From Candidatus Bathyarchaeota archaeon (lineage in GTDB: Archaea > Thermoproteota > Bathyarchaeia > Bathyarchaeales > Bathycorpusculaceae): DNA of 64,000 bases. The notes beneath the pieces are model-generated. The model had not been told where the DNA came from. It made no database searches and saw only the letters and a program-made list of their open reading frames with translations. The position numbers and the translations under genes are program-made. This document shows, piece after piece, positions 8,472-16,249 of the stretch. Numbering within the stretch: the first letter of the stretch is position 1; every line of letters starts with the position of its first letter. The stretch is taken from assembly GCA_026014595.1 (NCBI GenBank), contig JAOZHY010000028.1, positions 120,905 to 184,904 of the forward strand, written 5' to 3'.

Positions 8472-9659
8472 ATGAAGAAGTTCTGTGGCAGGAGAAACAA
8501 GAATAAATTGGAAATACAGTCGTTTAAAGACTTACCGCTAAGTGTGGAAGTCTTAAGAAGCATAAAAGAACTTGGGTTTGACGGTCTTTTTCCGATTCAA
8601 GCTCAAGCCATAATGCCGCTGCTCGAAGGCAAAGATGTCATCGGGCAAGCGCAAACCGGAACTGGCAAAACCGCCGCGTTCGGAGTTCCCATGGTGGAAC
8701 GCCTCGACCCGCAAGTCAAGAAGGTTCAAGGCTTAATCCTTGTGCCGACACGCGAACTCGCCGTGCAGGTGGCACACAATATGAGCCTGTTCGCCAAGTA
8801 CGCCAAGCTCAAGGTTCTTGCAGTTTACGGTGGAGCCTCAATCGAAAGGCAAATTCGCGAGCTGCAGAACGGCGCGCAAATTGTCGTCGGCACACCAGGC
8901 AGAATAATCGACCTCATCGAAAGGCACGTCCTGAACTTGGCAAACGTGAAGGTGGTCGTGCTTGATGAAGCAGACCGCATGCTCGACATGGGATTCATCG
9001 ATGACATAAACTTCATCCTTTCGAAAGCGCCGACGAACAGACAGACAAGCCTTTTCAGCGCAACCATCGACCAGACAGTTATGGATGTCTGCAACCGGTA
9101 TATGCGGAACCCCGTCAAAATCTTCGTGAGCAAAGACGAGATTGGGCTCACGCAGATGAAACAGTACTACACGGTTGTAAGCCAGCACGGCAAATTCGAA
9201 GCCCTCTTAGACGTGCTGAAGGAAAAGCGTGTGGAGAAAGCCATTATTTTCTGCAGGACACGCCGCGAAACAAGCAAAGTAGCAGAAAGACTATACAGGA
9301 AAGGATACAACGCGCAGGCGCTTCACGCAGGCTTCACGCAAGCCCAGCGAGACCACGTCATCAACGCCTTCAGACAAGGCAAACTCAACTTGCTCGTGGC
9401 AACAGACGTCGCCGCACGCGGCTTAGATATACGAGGCATAACACACATAATCAACTACGATGTGCCAGCGGAACCGCAAGTGTACTTCCACAGGGTCGGC
9501 AGAACATGCCGCATGGGAGGCGACGGCACAGCCATCACGCTGGTGAGCTACGGGGAAATCAGCGACTTCAACAACATCAAAGCCCTAACCAAAACCACCA
9601 TAGAAGAAATAAGGTCTCCACAGCAGGATTCAGACTCGCCCATACTCAGCTTCTACTAA
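8472..9659 (+). CDS. DEAD-box ATP-dependent RNA helicase
   Basis: Cytosolic RNA helicase of the DEAD-box (DeaD/CshA-like) family, expected to remodel RNA or ribosome precursors. 395 residues, the two-RecA core without long extensions. Visible motifs: Q motif FPIQAQAI, Walker A AQTGTGKT (about residues 60-67), PTRELA, DEAD in VLDEADRMLDMGF (about 164-167), SAT in LFSATI, ATDVAARGLDI and HRVGRTCRMG. ATG 8472 is used; an in-frame TTG at 8508, preceded by GGAG at a rather long distance, would give MEIQSFKDL, a more typical DEAD-box N-terminus. A TATA-like box at about 8390-8400 is suitably placed for either start. Confidence 0.92.
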   Translation: MKKFCGRRNKNKLEIQSFKDLPLSVEVLRSIKELGFDGLFPIQAQAIMPLLEGKDVIGQAQTGTGKTAAFGVPMVERLDPQVKKVQGLILVPTRELAVQVAHNMSLFAKYAKLKVLAVYGGASIERQIRELQNGAQIVVGTPGRIIDLIERHVLNLANVKVVVLDEADRMLDMGFIDDINFILSKAPTNRQTSLFSATIDQTVMDVCNRYMRNPVKIFVSKDEIGLTQMKQYYTVVSQHGKFEALLDVLKEKRVEKAIIFCRTRRETSKVAERLYRKGYNAQALHAGFTQAQRDHVINAFRQGKLNLLVATDVAARGLDIRGITHIINYDVPAEPQVYFHRVGRTCRMGGDGTAITLVSYGEISDFNNIKALTKTTIEEIRSPQQDSDSPILSFY

Positions 9660-9898
9660 ACCGCTAACACGGTACACTTCTGGGGGTCTTACTTTCGCTT
9701 CTTTATTTTGTCATTGAGAGCCAGCGGTGCCTAAGGCTAATTCAAACGCGTATTTAGCTTCCCCAGAAGAACAATAGCCATTTTTATAGAAAACAGCTTT
9801 TTTCTATCAAGAAGTAACATGCAGAAACAGGGCTCAGCGGGTAAAAACATATATCTCCTCCCATGCTCTTTAAGCGCCTACACTCTAAGGCGCAAACC

Positions 9899-10819
9899 AT
9901 GAACAAGGTCAAGCTAACCGACAAAATCCTCCAGCTCAAAAAAGAGAAAAAAGCCCTAATCTTGGCGCATAATTATCAGCGGCCAGAAATTCAGGACATC
10001 GCAGACTACATCGGCGACAGCATCGAACTAAGCCGCAAAGCCATGCTGGAGAAAGACGCGGAAATCATTGTCTTCTGCGCGGTGGATTTTATGGCGGAAT
10101 CCGCCGCCATTCTGAACCCGGAGAAAAAAGTGCTCTTGCCCACGCTGGGCGCACGTTGCCCGATGGCGCAGATGCTCACGGTTGACGAGATAAAACGCGC
10201 CAAAACCCATTATCCAGACGCGCCCGTGGTGCTGTACGTGAACACTTTAGCCACGTCTAAGGCTTACTGTGACATTTGCTGCACCAGCGCCAACGTCGTG
10301 GAAGTCATCAACTCGCTGAATGCTGACACCATATTGTTCGGTCCCGACCGCAACCTCGCGGAGTACGCCGCGGAAAAAACAGGCAAAACACTCATCCCAA
10401 TCCCTGAGTGGGGTTTCTGCCCGACGCACGTGCTCTTTCAGCCTGAAGACATAGTCGTGCTCAAACAGCAGTATTCCGGCGCAGTCGTGATGGTTCACCC
10501 CGAATGCAGCGCCGAAACACGACGAACAGCGGATTTCGTGGGCAGCACCTCCAAGATGTGCCATTACGCACGCGAAAGCAGCGCGGAAACCATTATCGTC
10601 GGCACTGAAGAAGGGCTCCTGCATCGCTTGCGCAAGGAAAATCCTGAGAAACAGTTCATTGTGGCTTATGAGGGCGCGGTTTGCCCCAACATGAAGTTGA
10701 CCACGCTTGAAAGGCTCTATACCGCGTTGAAGGAGGAAAAACACGTGGTCAAGGTTCCCGAAGCCACAGCCAAGCACGCCAGAACCGCGCTGGAAAAGAT
10801 GTTTCTCGTGAAGAGCTAA
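9899..10819 (+). CDS. nadA: quinolinate synthase
   Basis: [4Fe-4S] enzyme that condenses iminoaspartate with dihydroxyacetone phosphate to quinolinate in NAD synthesis. 306 residues from ATG 9899; an upstream in-frame ATG at 9863 would add 12 residues not typical of the family and is rejected. The N-terminal HNYQRPEIQDIADYIGDS is diagnostic. Cluster cysteines are expected in GARCPMA, in the DICCTSANV region and in GAVCPNMK. A TATA-like ACATATATC lies about 50 bases upstream. nadB and nadC are not in the window. The gene runs tail to tail with nikR, and the two stop codons overlap. Confidence 0.92.
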   Translation: MNKVKLTDKILQLKKEKKALILAHNYQRPEIQDIADYIGDSIELSRKAMLEKDAEIIVFCAVDFMAESAAILNPEKKVLLPTLGARCPMAQMLTVDEIKRAKTHYPDAPVVLYVNTLATSKAYCDICCTSANVVEVINSLNADTILFGPDRNLAEYAAEKTGKTLIPIPEWGFCPTHVLFQPEDIVVLKQQYSGAVVMVHPECSAETRRTADFVGSTSKMCHYARESSAETIIVGTEEGLLHRLRKENPEKQFIVAYEGAVCPNMKLTTLERLYTALKEEKHVVKVPEATAKHARTALEKMFLVKS

Positions 10820-11229
10820 ACTGACACTATCATTGCTTTGAGAATTTTTACGCCTCTTTTCGTGGCTAATTCATCGCTTAGCTTCCGAATTTCAGAGGCT
10901 TTGCCCTTCACCGCAATTGCCTCCAAACAGTCTCGTTCGCTAAGGTGGATATGCAGGGTGGATGAGACCAGTTCGCCGTGGTGATGCTGCGCCTCGGTTA
11001 ACTCGTGCTCCAAGCCTCTAGCTTCGTGGTCGTACACCATCAGCAAAACGCCTGTTTGGTTGCCTTCTTCCTTCAGCCACTTTCGTTCGGAAACGTACAT
11101 GCGCACTGCGTCTTGGATGGCTTTGCTGCGGCTTTCGTAGCCCATTTTGTTGATGATTTCGTCGAATTCTTTCAGAAGGTCTGGCGGGAACGTTACGCCT
11201 ACACGGATGATTTTTGACATGAGGCTCAC
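10816..11229 (-). CDS. nikR: nickel-responsive regulator NikR
   Basis: Ribbon-helix-helix repressor that binds DNA when loaded with nickel. 137 residues: the N-terminal RHH domain (IIRVGVTFPPDLLKEFDEII, then SRSKAIQDAVR) and a C-terminal ACT-like metal-binding domain. The nickel ligands are conserved: a His of the HHH run, then HIH and a Cys in the ERDC context, matching His76/His87/His89/Cys95 of E. coli NikR. Start ATG 11229, or ATG 11220 giving MSKIIRVG. It sits beside larE-larC-larB and cbiM, and a NikR-type operator (11273-11302) lies 44 bases upstream of its start, so it probably regulates itself. Confidence 0.92.
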   Translation of the reverse strand: MSLMSKIIRVGVTFPPDLLKEFDEIINKMGYESRSKAIQDAVRMYVSERKWLKEEGNQTGVLLMVYDHEARGLEHELTEAQHHHGELVSSTLHIHLSERDCLEAIAVKGKASEIRKLSDELATKRGVKILKAMIVSV

Positions 11230-11272
11230 GGATACAAGTGGATTGGATGTACCTAAAAGCTTTTACGTGTTA

Positions 11273-11302
11273 AGTAGCATCAAAATATACAAAAGTGTTA
11301 CT
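11273..11302. promoter_or_regulatory. putative NikR operator upstream of nikR
   Basis: AGTAGCAT, 14 bases, then GTGTTACT. The core reads GTAGCA-N16-TGTTAC, one mismatch from a perfect inverted repeat and with the same 6-16-6 spacing as the E. coli NikR operator. On the minus strand a TATA-like TTTTGTATATTTTG lies between the half-sites, so binding would block initiation of nikR. Confidence 0.7.
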
Positions 11303-11341
11303 AGAAAGTGGAATTGCATCCCCTGAAATGAGTTACTGACT

Positions 11342-12190
11342 TTAGCGATGGTATTCCGCAGCATCTAGTGTAAGAAGCATGCTTCCTGGTCGATATCCCT
11401 CCAAATCAAGCGTCACATATTTAAAACCTATCCTTTTCAAATCATTGACTATCCTGTCCAGAATTTCAACGGCACAAAAGAGGCTTCTCTCATCTTTTCC
11501 TACCTCTATTCTGGCCAACCCACTATGGTCTCTAACTCGAAGTTGCTGGGCTCCCGTTATTTTCTTCACTGCTTGTTCTGCTTTCTCAATTCTATTCAAT
11601 TTCTCGGCTGTAATTTGCTCATGGTATGGTATCCTTGAGGCTAAACATGCTAAAGGCGGTTTGTTCTGAATAGAAAGCTTCATTTCTCTAGCTATCGCCC
11701 GAATCTCCTCTTTTGTGAATCGGGTGTCAACCCAGGGGCTATATACATTTTTCATTTCTTTGACAGCTTTAAAGCCTGGTCTATGATCGGTTAAATCGCT
11801 GAAGTTTGTGCCCTCAAAAACTACTTTGAAGCCGAGTTCGTTTGCTATTTTTTGCAAGCGTTCCAGAAGCTCTTTTTTGCAGTAATAACATCGGTTTTCA
11901 GGGTTTTTGTTGAAATTCTCATTTGATAGCTCACCGGTTTCTACAATGTAGAGTTTGATGCCTATTTCCTTCGCTACTTTTTTTGCTTCTTCCAACTCTT
12001 CAGTTGTATATGTCGGAGACTTTGCAGTCACAGCTACCACTCTATCTCCTAAAATACTGTGACTCACCGCTGCTAGTGTTGAACTGTCGACCCCGCCGGA
12101 AAAGGCTATAACTACACCGTTTTTTCCTTTTGTCTCGATGTAGCGTTTCAGTTCTTCATATTTTGCATTTTGGGCTTTCATGAGAATCAC
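11342..12190 (-). CDS. larE: nickel-pincer cofactor sulfur transferase LarE
   Basis: ATP-dependent sulfur transferase that activates and thiolates pyridinium-dicarboxylate mononucleotide during nickel-pincer nucleotide synthesis. 282 residues with PP-loop SGGVDSS at 31-37. Three cysteines are visible: Cys101 and Cys104 in a CYYC motif and Cys182 in LACLASR. This matches LarE forms that hold a [4Fe-4S] cluster and carry sulfur non-sacrificially, rather than the single sacrificial Cys of Lactobacillus. The start is GTG 12190, overlapping the larC stop (GTGA); an in-frame ATG lies nine bases later. The overlap implies translational coupling with larC. larA, the racemase that uses the cofactor, is absent here. 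Confidence 0.9.
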   Translation of the reverse strand: MILMKAQNAKYEELKRYIETKGKNGVVIAFSGGVDSSTLAAVSHSILGDRVVAVTAKSPTYTTEELEEAKKVAKEIGIKLYIVETGELSNENFNKNPENRCYYCKKELLERLQKIANELGFKVVFEGTNFSDLTDHRPGFKAVKEMKNVYSPWVDTRFTKEEIRAIAREMKLSIQNKPPLACLASRIPYHEQITAEKLNRIEKAEQAVKKITGAQQLRVRDHSGLARIEVGKDERSLFCAVEILDRIVNDLKRIGFKYVTLDLEGYRPGSMLLTLDAAEYHR

Positions 12191-13434
12191 TTTCTCAACA
12201 AAATCTCTCTAGCTCTCATCGTAACCAACTCGGTGATTTCTCTCAGAGGCTTGCCTGTTTTATCAGCGAGTCTTTTAACGTCATCGTACTCAGGCTTAAT
12301 TTGAATTATTTTGCCGTTTCTATCTTTAGCAACTTTCACCTTCACGGATGCTTTTACGTCATCTATTTGCACATTTACCGAAAATAGTTCGCGACTAAGG
12401 ATGTGTCTTTTGCATGGGTACATCCTGACCCCTAAAGTGCCTGTTTCTTCGATAATGACTTGCGAAAGGAGTTTGGCGTTTTTTTGATCCGTTACTATTT
12501 TGAGGATTTGACCGGGTCTATTCTTTTTGGTAAATATTGGGATGAGGCTCACGTCTTTAGCACCTTCCTGTAAAAGCCTATCAACTGAGTGCCCGATGAT
12601 TTCGCCTGTTACGTCGTCGAGGTTTGTTTCTAAAATAACGATTTCATCTGTCAACAGCCAGTTTTCCAAAGGCTTACCTACTGTAAGGCGCAAAACATTA
12701 GGCATTTCCTTGAAATCCTTGTTTCCAGCTCCATAACCTACCTTTAGCGGGGTCATCTCTGGATAGAACGGACTAACTTCATCTGTCAAGTTAACCAAAA
12801 TGGATGCTCCTGTTGGTGTAGCTAGTTCTGACTTGACTGGTCCGCCTTTTATTGGAAAATTCTTCGATGTCAGTATCTCTAAGGTTGCTGGCGCTGGGCT
12901 AGATAATATGCCATGTGAGAACTTGAATAAGCCGCCGCCAACTGAAGCAGGTGTTGCATATATTTTTGCATTGAACAGCTGAAGGTCGTCCATGGCAACT
13001 GCAGTACCGACAATTTCTGCTGGTGTGTCAACAAGTCCCACTTCATGTAGATGCGCATCGGATGCGTCTGCATGAAGTTTCGCCTCGGAATTGACTAAAG
13101 TGCGGATGACATTGGACGCGAACTGCTGCGCCTTCTCAGAAAGTTTAAGGTTTTTTGCACTTTTTTCAACGATTTCCACGAGCTCACTGCCTGCTTTTCT
13201 AAAGACGCTTTCAGCTGTGACGTCAATTTTAGTTGCTCTGAACTCTTTCCGCATCACTTGTCTTACGTCGATTTTGATGTTTTTGTAGCCGTAATCACGT
13301 TTTTCCAGAGATTTTATGGCAGAAGTAACCTTGTTGACATCAGCGCCTAAGTCTATTAGCGCGCCAAGGAACATGTCTCCAGAAATTCCAGCGGCTTGGC
13401 AGTCAATAACAAGTATTTTGTCAAATTCCGACAT
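12187..13434 (-). CDS. larC: nickel insertion protein LarC
   Basis: CTP-dependent nickel insertase that completes the nickel-pincer nucleotide cofactor. 415 residues as one continuous frame; in some bacteria larC is split by programmed frameshifting, which is not needed here. The N-terminal CQAAGISGDMFLGALIDLGAD motif and a His-containing HLHEVG segment are typical. The start ATG 13434 is set by AGGTGG a few bases upstream; longer in-frame extensions overlap larB and lack a ribosome site. It is co-transcribed with larE and divergent from larB across 72 bases, where no NikR-type operator is visible. Confidence 0.92.
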   Translation of the reverse strand: MSEFDKILVIDCQAAGISGDMFLGALIDLGADVNKVTSAIKSLEKRDYGYKNIKIDVRQVMRKEFRATKIDVTAESVFRKAGSELVEIVEKSAKNLKLSEKAQQFASNVIRTLVNSEAKLHADASDAHLHEVGLVDTPAEIVGTAVAMDDLQLFNAKIYATPASVGGGLFKFSHGILSSPAPATLEILTSKNFPIKGGPVKSELATPTGASILVNLTDEVSPFYPEMTPLKVGYGAGNKDFKEMPNVLRLTVGKPLENWLLTDEIVILETNLDDVTGEIIGHSVDRLLQEGAKDVSLIPIFTKKNRPGQILKIVTDQKNAKLLSQVIIEETGTLGVRMYPCKRHILSRELFSVNVQIDDVKASVKVKVAKDRNGKIIQIKPEYDDVKRLADKTGKPLREITELVTMRAREILLRK

Positions 13435-13506
13435 TGCATTGCCACCTGATAACTTGATATGGAAAAGCGATATATTGCTTGTGGTCTTCAGAAAGTAGAG
13501 TAGAAA

Positions 13507-14295
13507 ATGTACACTTTGAAGGAAATCCTTGAGAAGCTTCTGAAAAGCGAGATAACGGTTGCTGAAGCTGAAAAGTCGGTGAAGCTGCTGGCAATAGAAG
13601 AAGTGCAAGACATGGCGAGAATTGACGCTAACAGAGAATGCAGAAAGGGCATACCTGAAATAATTCTTGCTGAAGGTAAAACTGCAGAAGATCTTGTAAA
13701 CATATCGCTTCGGGTATTGTCAGAGAAAGGCAGGGTAATAATAAGCCGATGTGACGCAAAACAGATGCGCGCCGTCAAGAAAGCTGCGCCGAAGGAGGCT
13801 GTTCTGCAAGTTTACGATAAAGCCAAGATAGTTGTTATAAAAAAGAAGGACTTTGCCATCAAATCTACCGGTGGAAAGATTGGGCTTTTAACTGCCGGGA
13901 CCTCTGATATTCCTGTGGCTGAAGAGGCAAAAGTAGTCGCTGAAGAGATGGGCTGCACAGTCTTTGCTGCATATGATGTAGGTGTAGCGGGAATCCATAG
14001 GGTGATGCGGCCTCTGAAAGAGTTGGTAACGAAAGATGTTGACGTTATCATAGTGGTTGCAGGCAGAGAAGGCGCATTACCCTCGGTGGTGGCAGGCATG
14101 GTTGATGTGCCCGTGATTGCCGTTCCAACATCGAATAGTTATGGCTTCGGAGAGAAAGGCGTGAGCACGCTGATGGCTATGCTTCAGTCCTGCTCATTGG
14201 GCTTGGCTGTTGTTAATATTGATGGTGGAGTAGCTGCAGGTGCCATAGCCACGTTAATTGCCAACCGCGCAGCAAAGTTCAGAAACACGGCGTAA
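13507..14295 (+). CDS. larB: pyridinium-3,5-biscarboxylate mononucleotide synthase LarB
   Basis: Carboxylates and hydrolyses nicotinic acid adenine dinucleotide to give the precursor of the nickel-pincer cofactor. 262 residues; the C-terminal half is related to PurE, with TAGTSDIPVAEEA, AGIHRV and the block AGREGALPSVVAGMVDVPVIAVPTS broken at GMVDVPV. The N-terminal part includes the RKGIPEIILAEGKT segment typical of LarB. Start ATG 13507. It is transcribed away from larC-larE, so the three enzymes are produced from one shared intergenic region. The upstream source of its substrate is NAD metabolism, and nadA lies 3 kb away. Confidence 0.92.
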   Translation: MYTLKEILEKLLKSEITVAEAEKSVKLLAIEEVQDMARIDANRECRKGIPEIILAEGKTAEDLVNISLRVLSEKGRVIISRCDAKQMRAVKKAAPKEAVLQVYDKAKIVVIKKKDFAIKSTGGKIGLLTAGTSDIPVAEEAKVVAEEMGCTVFAAYDVGVAGIHRVMRPLKELVTKDVDVIIVVAGREGALPSVVAGMVDVPVIAVPTSNSYGFGEKGVSTLMAMLQSCSLGLAVVNIDGGVAAGAIATLIANRAAKFRNTA

Positions 14296-14304
14296 CTCGA
14301 GTTT

Positions 14305-14550
14305 TTAGCTTGTGTTTTCCGATAAAAGAATTAATCGAGACCTCAACAAGTCAACAAGCTTTGTCGTGTCTTCAATGTAGGCGAGTACGATTTTCAAATC
14401 TTTTTCACTGGTTTTTCTCATTACAAAATTGAATTTCACGCTTGCGGTTATTAGAGCAAGTTCTTCTTTTATGTTCTCAAAAATCTTCGAGAGCTCTCTT
14501 TCTTTTAATTGTGCGCTTTCAAACCAAGCGTTATCATCATTTTCATGCAT
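14305..14550 (-). CDS. small helical protein downstream of a perfect NikR-type operator
   Basis: Unrecognised protein of 81 residues from ATG 14550 (GGTG lies 6-9 bases upstream; a GTG at 14562 would add four residues). It begins MHENDDNAW and is otherwise predicted helical, rich in Leu, Lys and Glu, with no TM segment. It converges with larB, whose stop lies nine bases away. Its promoter region has a TATA-like GCTTAAATAAGC (about 14594-14607), and the perfect inverted repeat at 14563-14592 covers the expected start site, so nickel repression is likely. A nickel-handling role is inferred only from this context. Confidence 0.5.
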   Translation of the reverse strand: MHENDDNAWFESAQLKERELSKIFENIKEELALITASVKFNFVMRKTSEKDLKIVLAYIEDTTKLVDLLRSRLILLSENTS

Positions 14551-14562
14551 TCCAAACACCAC

Positions 14563-14592
14563 AGTAACACGATTTTCAATAATAGTGTTACT
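14563..14592. promoter_or_regulatory. putative NikR operator (perfect inverted repeat)
   Basis: AGTAACAC-N14-GTGTTACT, a perfect inverted repeat with core GTAACA-N16-TGTTAC. It lies directly upstream of the 81-residue gene that ends at 14305 and just downstream of its TATA-like box, where a bound repressor would block initiation. Confidence 0.75.
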
Positions 14593-14706
14593 TAGCTTAT
14601 TTAAGCTTTACACATAAACTATCCTGCCCAACCGTTTGCATCTTCTGTTGGATAAAGACAAAAGGAGAAAAACATAATTGAGGATAGTATTAAATTTCTG
14701 ACGCGT

Positions 14707-15006
14707 TTATGACCGATTTCTTTTGTATATAACGCCTTTAGGGTCTTTAAGTAATAAAGCGCCCTCCCACACTGCAAGCCCCACAACTAGCATAACGCCG
14801 CTGAGAATCGTTGCTTCAATTGATACATCGAAGAATTCTCCGCCGCCTTCCATTAAGTAGGGCACCACATGATCAACAAGCACCATTATTGTTGTACCCC
14901 AGAGTATTAAACTAAGATACTTCAGCAAGTACTTGTCGTTCTCAGCCTGTGTATACCATATTGCGGTAGCGATTATCGCAGCGAATGCGAGAATTATTAA
15001 CCACAT
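14707..15006 (-). CDS. small three-TM membrane protein in the nickel island
   Basis: Unrecognised 99-residue protein with three hydrophobic segments (about residues 2-18, 28-46 and 65-87) and a basic tail. The second segment holds LWGTTIMVLVDHVVPYL; its Asp-His pair at the membrane edge could bind metal. The protein encoded divergently at 15078 shows a similar LWGGVVILAAEHV, so the two may be distant relatives. Start ATG 15006 is preceded by GGAGGTAAAGGAGC, a strong ribosome site. The shared promoter region carries two TGTTAC half-sites around a TATATAAAT box. A role in nickel entry or exit is inferred from regulation and position only. Confidence 0.55.
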   Translation of the reverse strand: MWLIILAFAAIIATAIWYTQAENDKYLLKYLSLILWGTTIMVLVDHVVPYLMEGGGEFFDVSIEATILSGVMLVVGLAVWEGALLLKDPKGVIYKRNRS

Positions 15007-15036
15007 GCTCCTTTACCTCCGTCACGCTTATTAACT

Positions 15037-15066
15037 AGTGTTACTGTATATAAATTTAGTGTTACT
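15037..15066. promoter_or_regulatory. putative NikR site in a divergent promoter
   Basis: Two direct copies of AGTGTTACT (15037-15045 and 15058-15066), 21 bases apart, with TATATAAAT (about 15047-15054) between them. The right-hand copy has the GTGTTACT half-site seen elsewhere; the left is in direct rather than inverted orientation. The box lies between the small membrane protein genes at 15006 (minus) and 15078 (plus) and could control both. Confidence 0.6.
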
Positions 15067-15077
15067 TTGGAGGTAAA

Positions 15078-15461
15078 ATGGAGATGGCATGTTTCCTAGC
15101 ACCAATGGCTTTGGCAATCGTAATGACACTCGTGCAACTGCTAACTAGACATAGCGATCTATCTCATAAACTGAAACTAAGCGCACTGAATACAATGCTT
15201 TGGGGAGGAGTGGTTATACTCGCTGCTGAACACGTCTTTCATGGCGAAATAACCGCTTGGCCACCGTACTTAACTGCCATGTCTTCCCCTGCCGACACAG
15301 CGGTAATGTTGTCTGAAATCGCTAGTATCGGTGGGTCGATGACTTTAGCTATATCCCTTACTTGGATGGGGTTGCTTGCAGTGACCACGCTGATGACAAA
15401 GAAAGTCTCATTCAAAGACGAGTTAAGTCCGCTCAGTAAGCCGCTAACGGCACGAAAATAA
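15078..15461 (+). CDS. small membrane protein in the nickel island, His-containing
   Basis: Unrecognised 127-residue membrane protein with about three TM segments (residues about 5-21, 35-55 and 82-105). The central part reads LWGGVVILAAEHVFHGEI, then an Ala/Pro-rich loop, then SLTWMGLLAV. Its EHVFH cluster recalls the DHVVP of the divergently encoded 99-residue protein, suggesting common ancestry or a shared metal site. Start ATG 15078 follows GGAGG by four bases, and the TATA box within the NikR-like site lies about 25 bases further upstream. A hairpin with a T-run follows at 15480. Nickel transport or sensing is a contextual guess. Confidence 0.55.
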   Translation: MEMACFLAPMALAIVMTLVQLLTRHSDLSHKLKLSALNTMLWGGVVILAAEHVFHGEITAWPPYLTAMSSPADTAVMLSEIASIGGSMTLAISLTWMGLLAVTTLMTKKVSFKDELSPLSKPLTARK

Positions 15462-15479
15462 CAGAAACAGGTAATCGGG

Positions 15480-15502
15480 AGGCGGCTCAAACCGCCTTTT
15501 TT
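15480..15502 (+). terminator. hairpin plus T-run terminator
   Basis: AGGCGG-CTCAAA-CCGCCT followed by a run of Ts (15497-15502). It lies 19 bases after the stop of the small membrane protein gene and before the cbiM promoter, so it separates the two transcripts. Confidence 0.7.
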
Positions 15503-15536
15503 CGTTTTTCAACCACTCTGGAAAACCTTTATTAGT

Positions 15537-15566
15537 TGTAATACTAACAATCTAAAAGGTGTTACT
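15537..15566. promoter_or_regulatory. putative NikR operator upstream of cbiM
   Basis: TGTAATAC-N14-GTGTTACT; core GTAATA-N16-TGTTAC, one mismatch from the perfect inverted repeat. It lies 12 bases before the cbiM start and just downstream of the AT-rich CCTTTATTAG, placing it over the expected transcription start. Confidence 0.7.
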
Positions 15567-15577
15567 GAGGCATAAAC

Positions 15578-16249
15578 ATGCATATCTCAGACGGACTAAT
15601 AAACCCACAAAATCCAGCAAACCTCGCAACCGCTGTAATCATGTGGCTCGTATCCATCGCGTTCCTCGCTTGGTCTTGGAAAAAAGCCAAAAGCACATAT
15701 TCCAGCTCCATAACCGCGCTGCTCGCAATCTCAAGCGCCTTTGTCTTCGCCGCGCAAATCCTCAACTTTCCCATAGCATTCGGCACAAGCGGGCACTTAG
15801 TCGGCGGCACATTCCTCGCTGTGCTTCTGGGACCTTACGCAGCCATTCTCAGCATGACCATCGTTCTGCTGATGCAGGCGTTTTTCTTCGCCGACGGCGG
15901 TATAGTCGCGTTCGGCATGAACGTCTTTAACATGGCGATAATCGGCGGACTAAGCTTTTTCCTGATAAAACTGTTCATGAGAAAATCCGACAGCAAAAGC
16001 CGGTTCGCAGCTAGCGTCTTCGCCGCATCGTTCCTTTCCGTGATACTCGGCGCCTTCGTCACCAGCTTGGAGATAGCTCCGGCATTCGCCGGCGGAGTCG
16101 CGGTCACCGTGCCTTCCATGCTGTTCTACCACGCGCTGATTGGTTTAGGTGAGGGAGCCATAACCACGGCGCTGGTGACCTCGCTTCAGCGGTTGCAGCC
16201 GACAGTGATGAACGGTTTAGCGCTTTTGAAGGGGAGAGGGAAACTGTGA
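15578..16249 (+). CDS. cbiM: nickel/cobalt ECF transporter substrate-binding membrane protein CbiM
   Basis: Integral membrane substrate-capture protein of Ni/Co energy-coupling-factor transporters. 223 residues with about six to seven TM helices. The invariant N-terminus MHISDG is present; in this family the N-terminal Met and His2 help form the square-planar metal site, so the start at ATG 15578 is secure. Further family motifs are GTSGHLVGGTFLA and FADGGIVAFGMNVFNMA. It overlaps the PDGLE gene by four bases. The CbiQ and CbiO subunits are not adjacent and are not found in this window. The NikR-type operator immediately upstream points to nickel rather than cobalt. Confidence 0.92.
   Translation: MHISDGLINPQNPANLATAVIMWLVSIAFLAWSWKKAKSTYSSSITALLAISSAFVFAAQILNFPIAFGTSGHLVGGTFLAVLLGPYAAILSMTIVLLMQAFFFADGGIVAFGMNVFNMAIIGGLSFFLIKLFMRKSDSKSRFAASVFAASFLSVILGAFVTSLEIAPAFAGGVAVTVPSMLFYHALIGLGEGAITTALVTSLQRLQPTVMNGLALLKGRGKL

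Noticed and set aside
8282..8506. 74-codon open frame before the DEAD-box gene
   Set aside because: It has no ribosome site, spans a TATA-like box that fits the helicase gene, and overlaps the helicase start.
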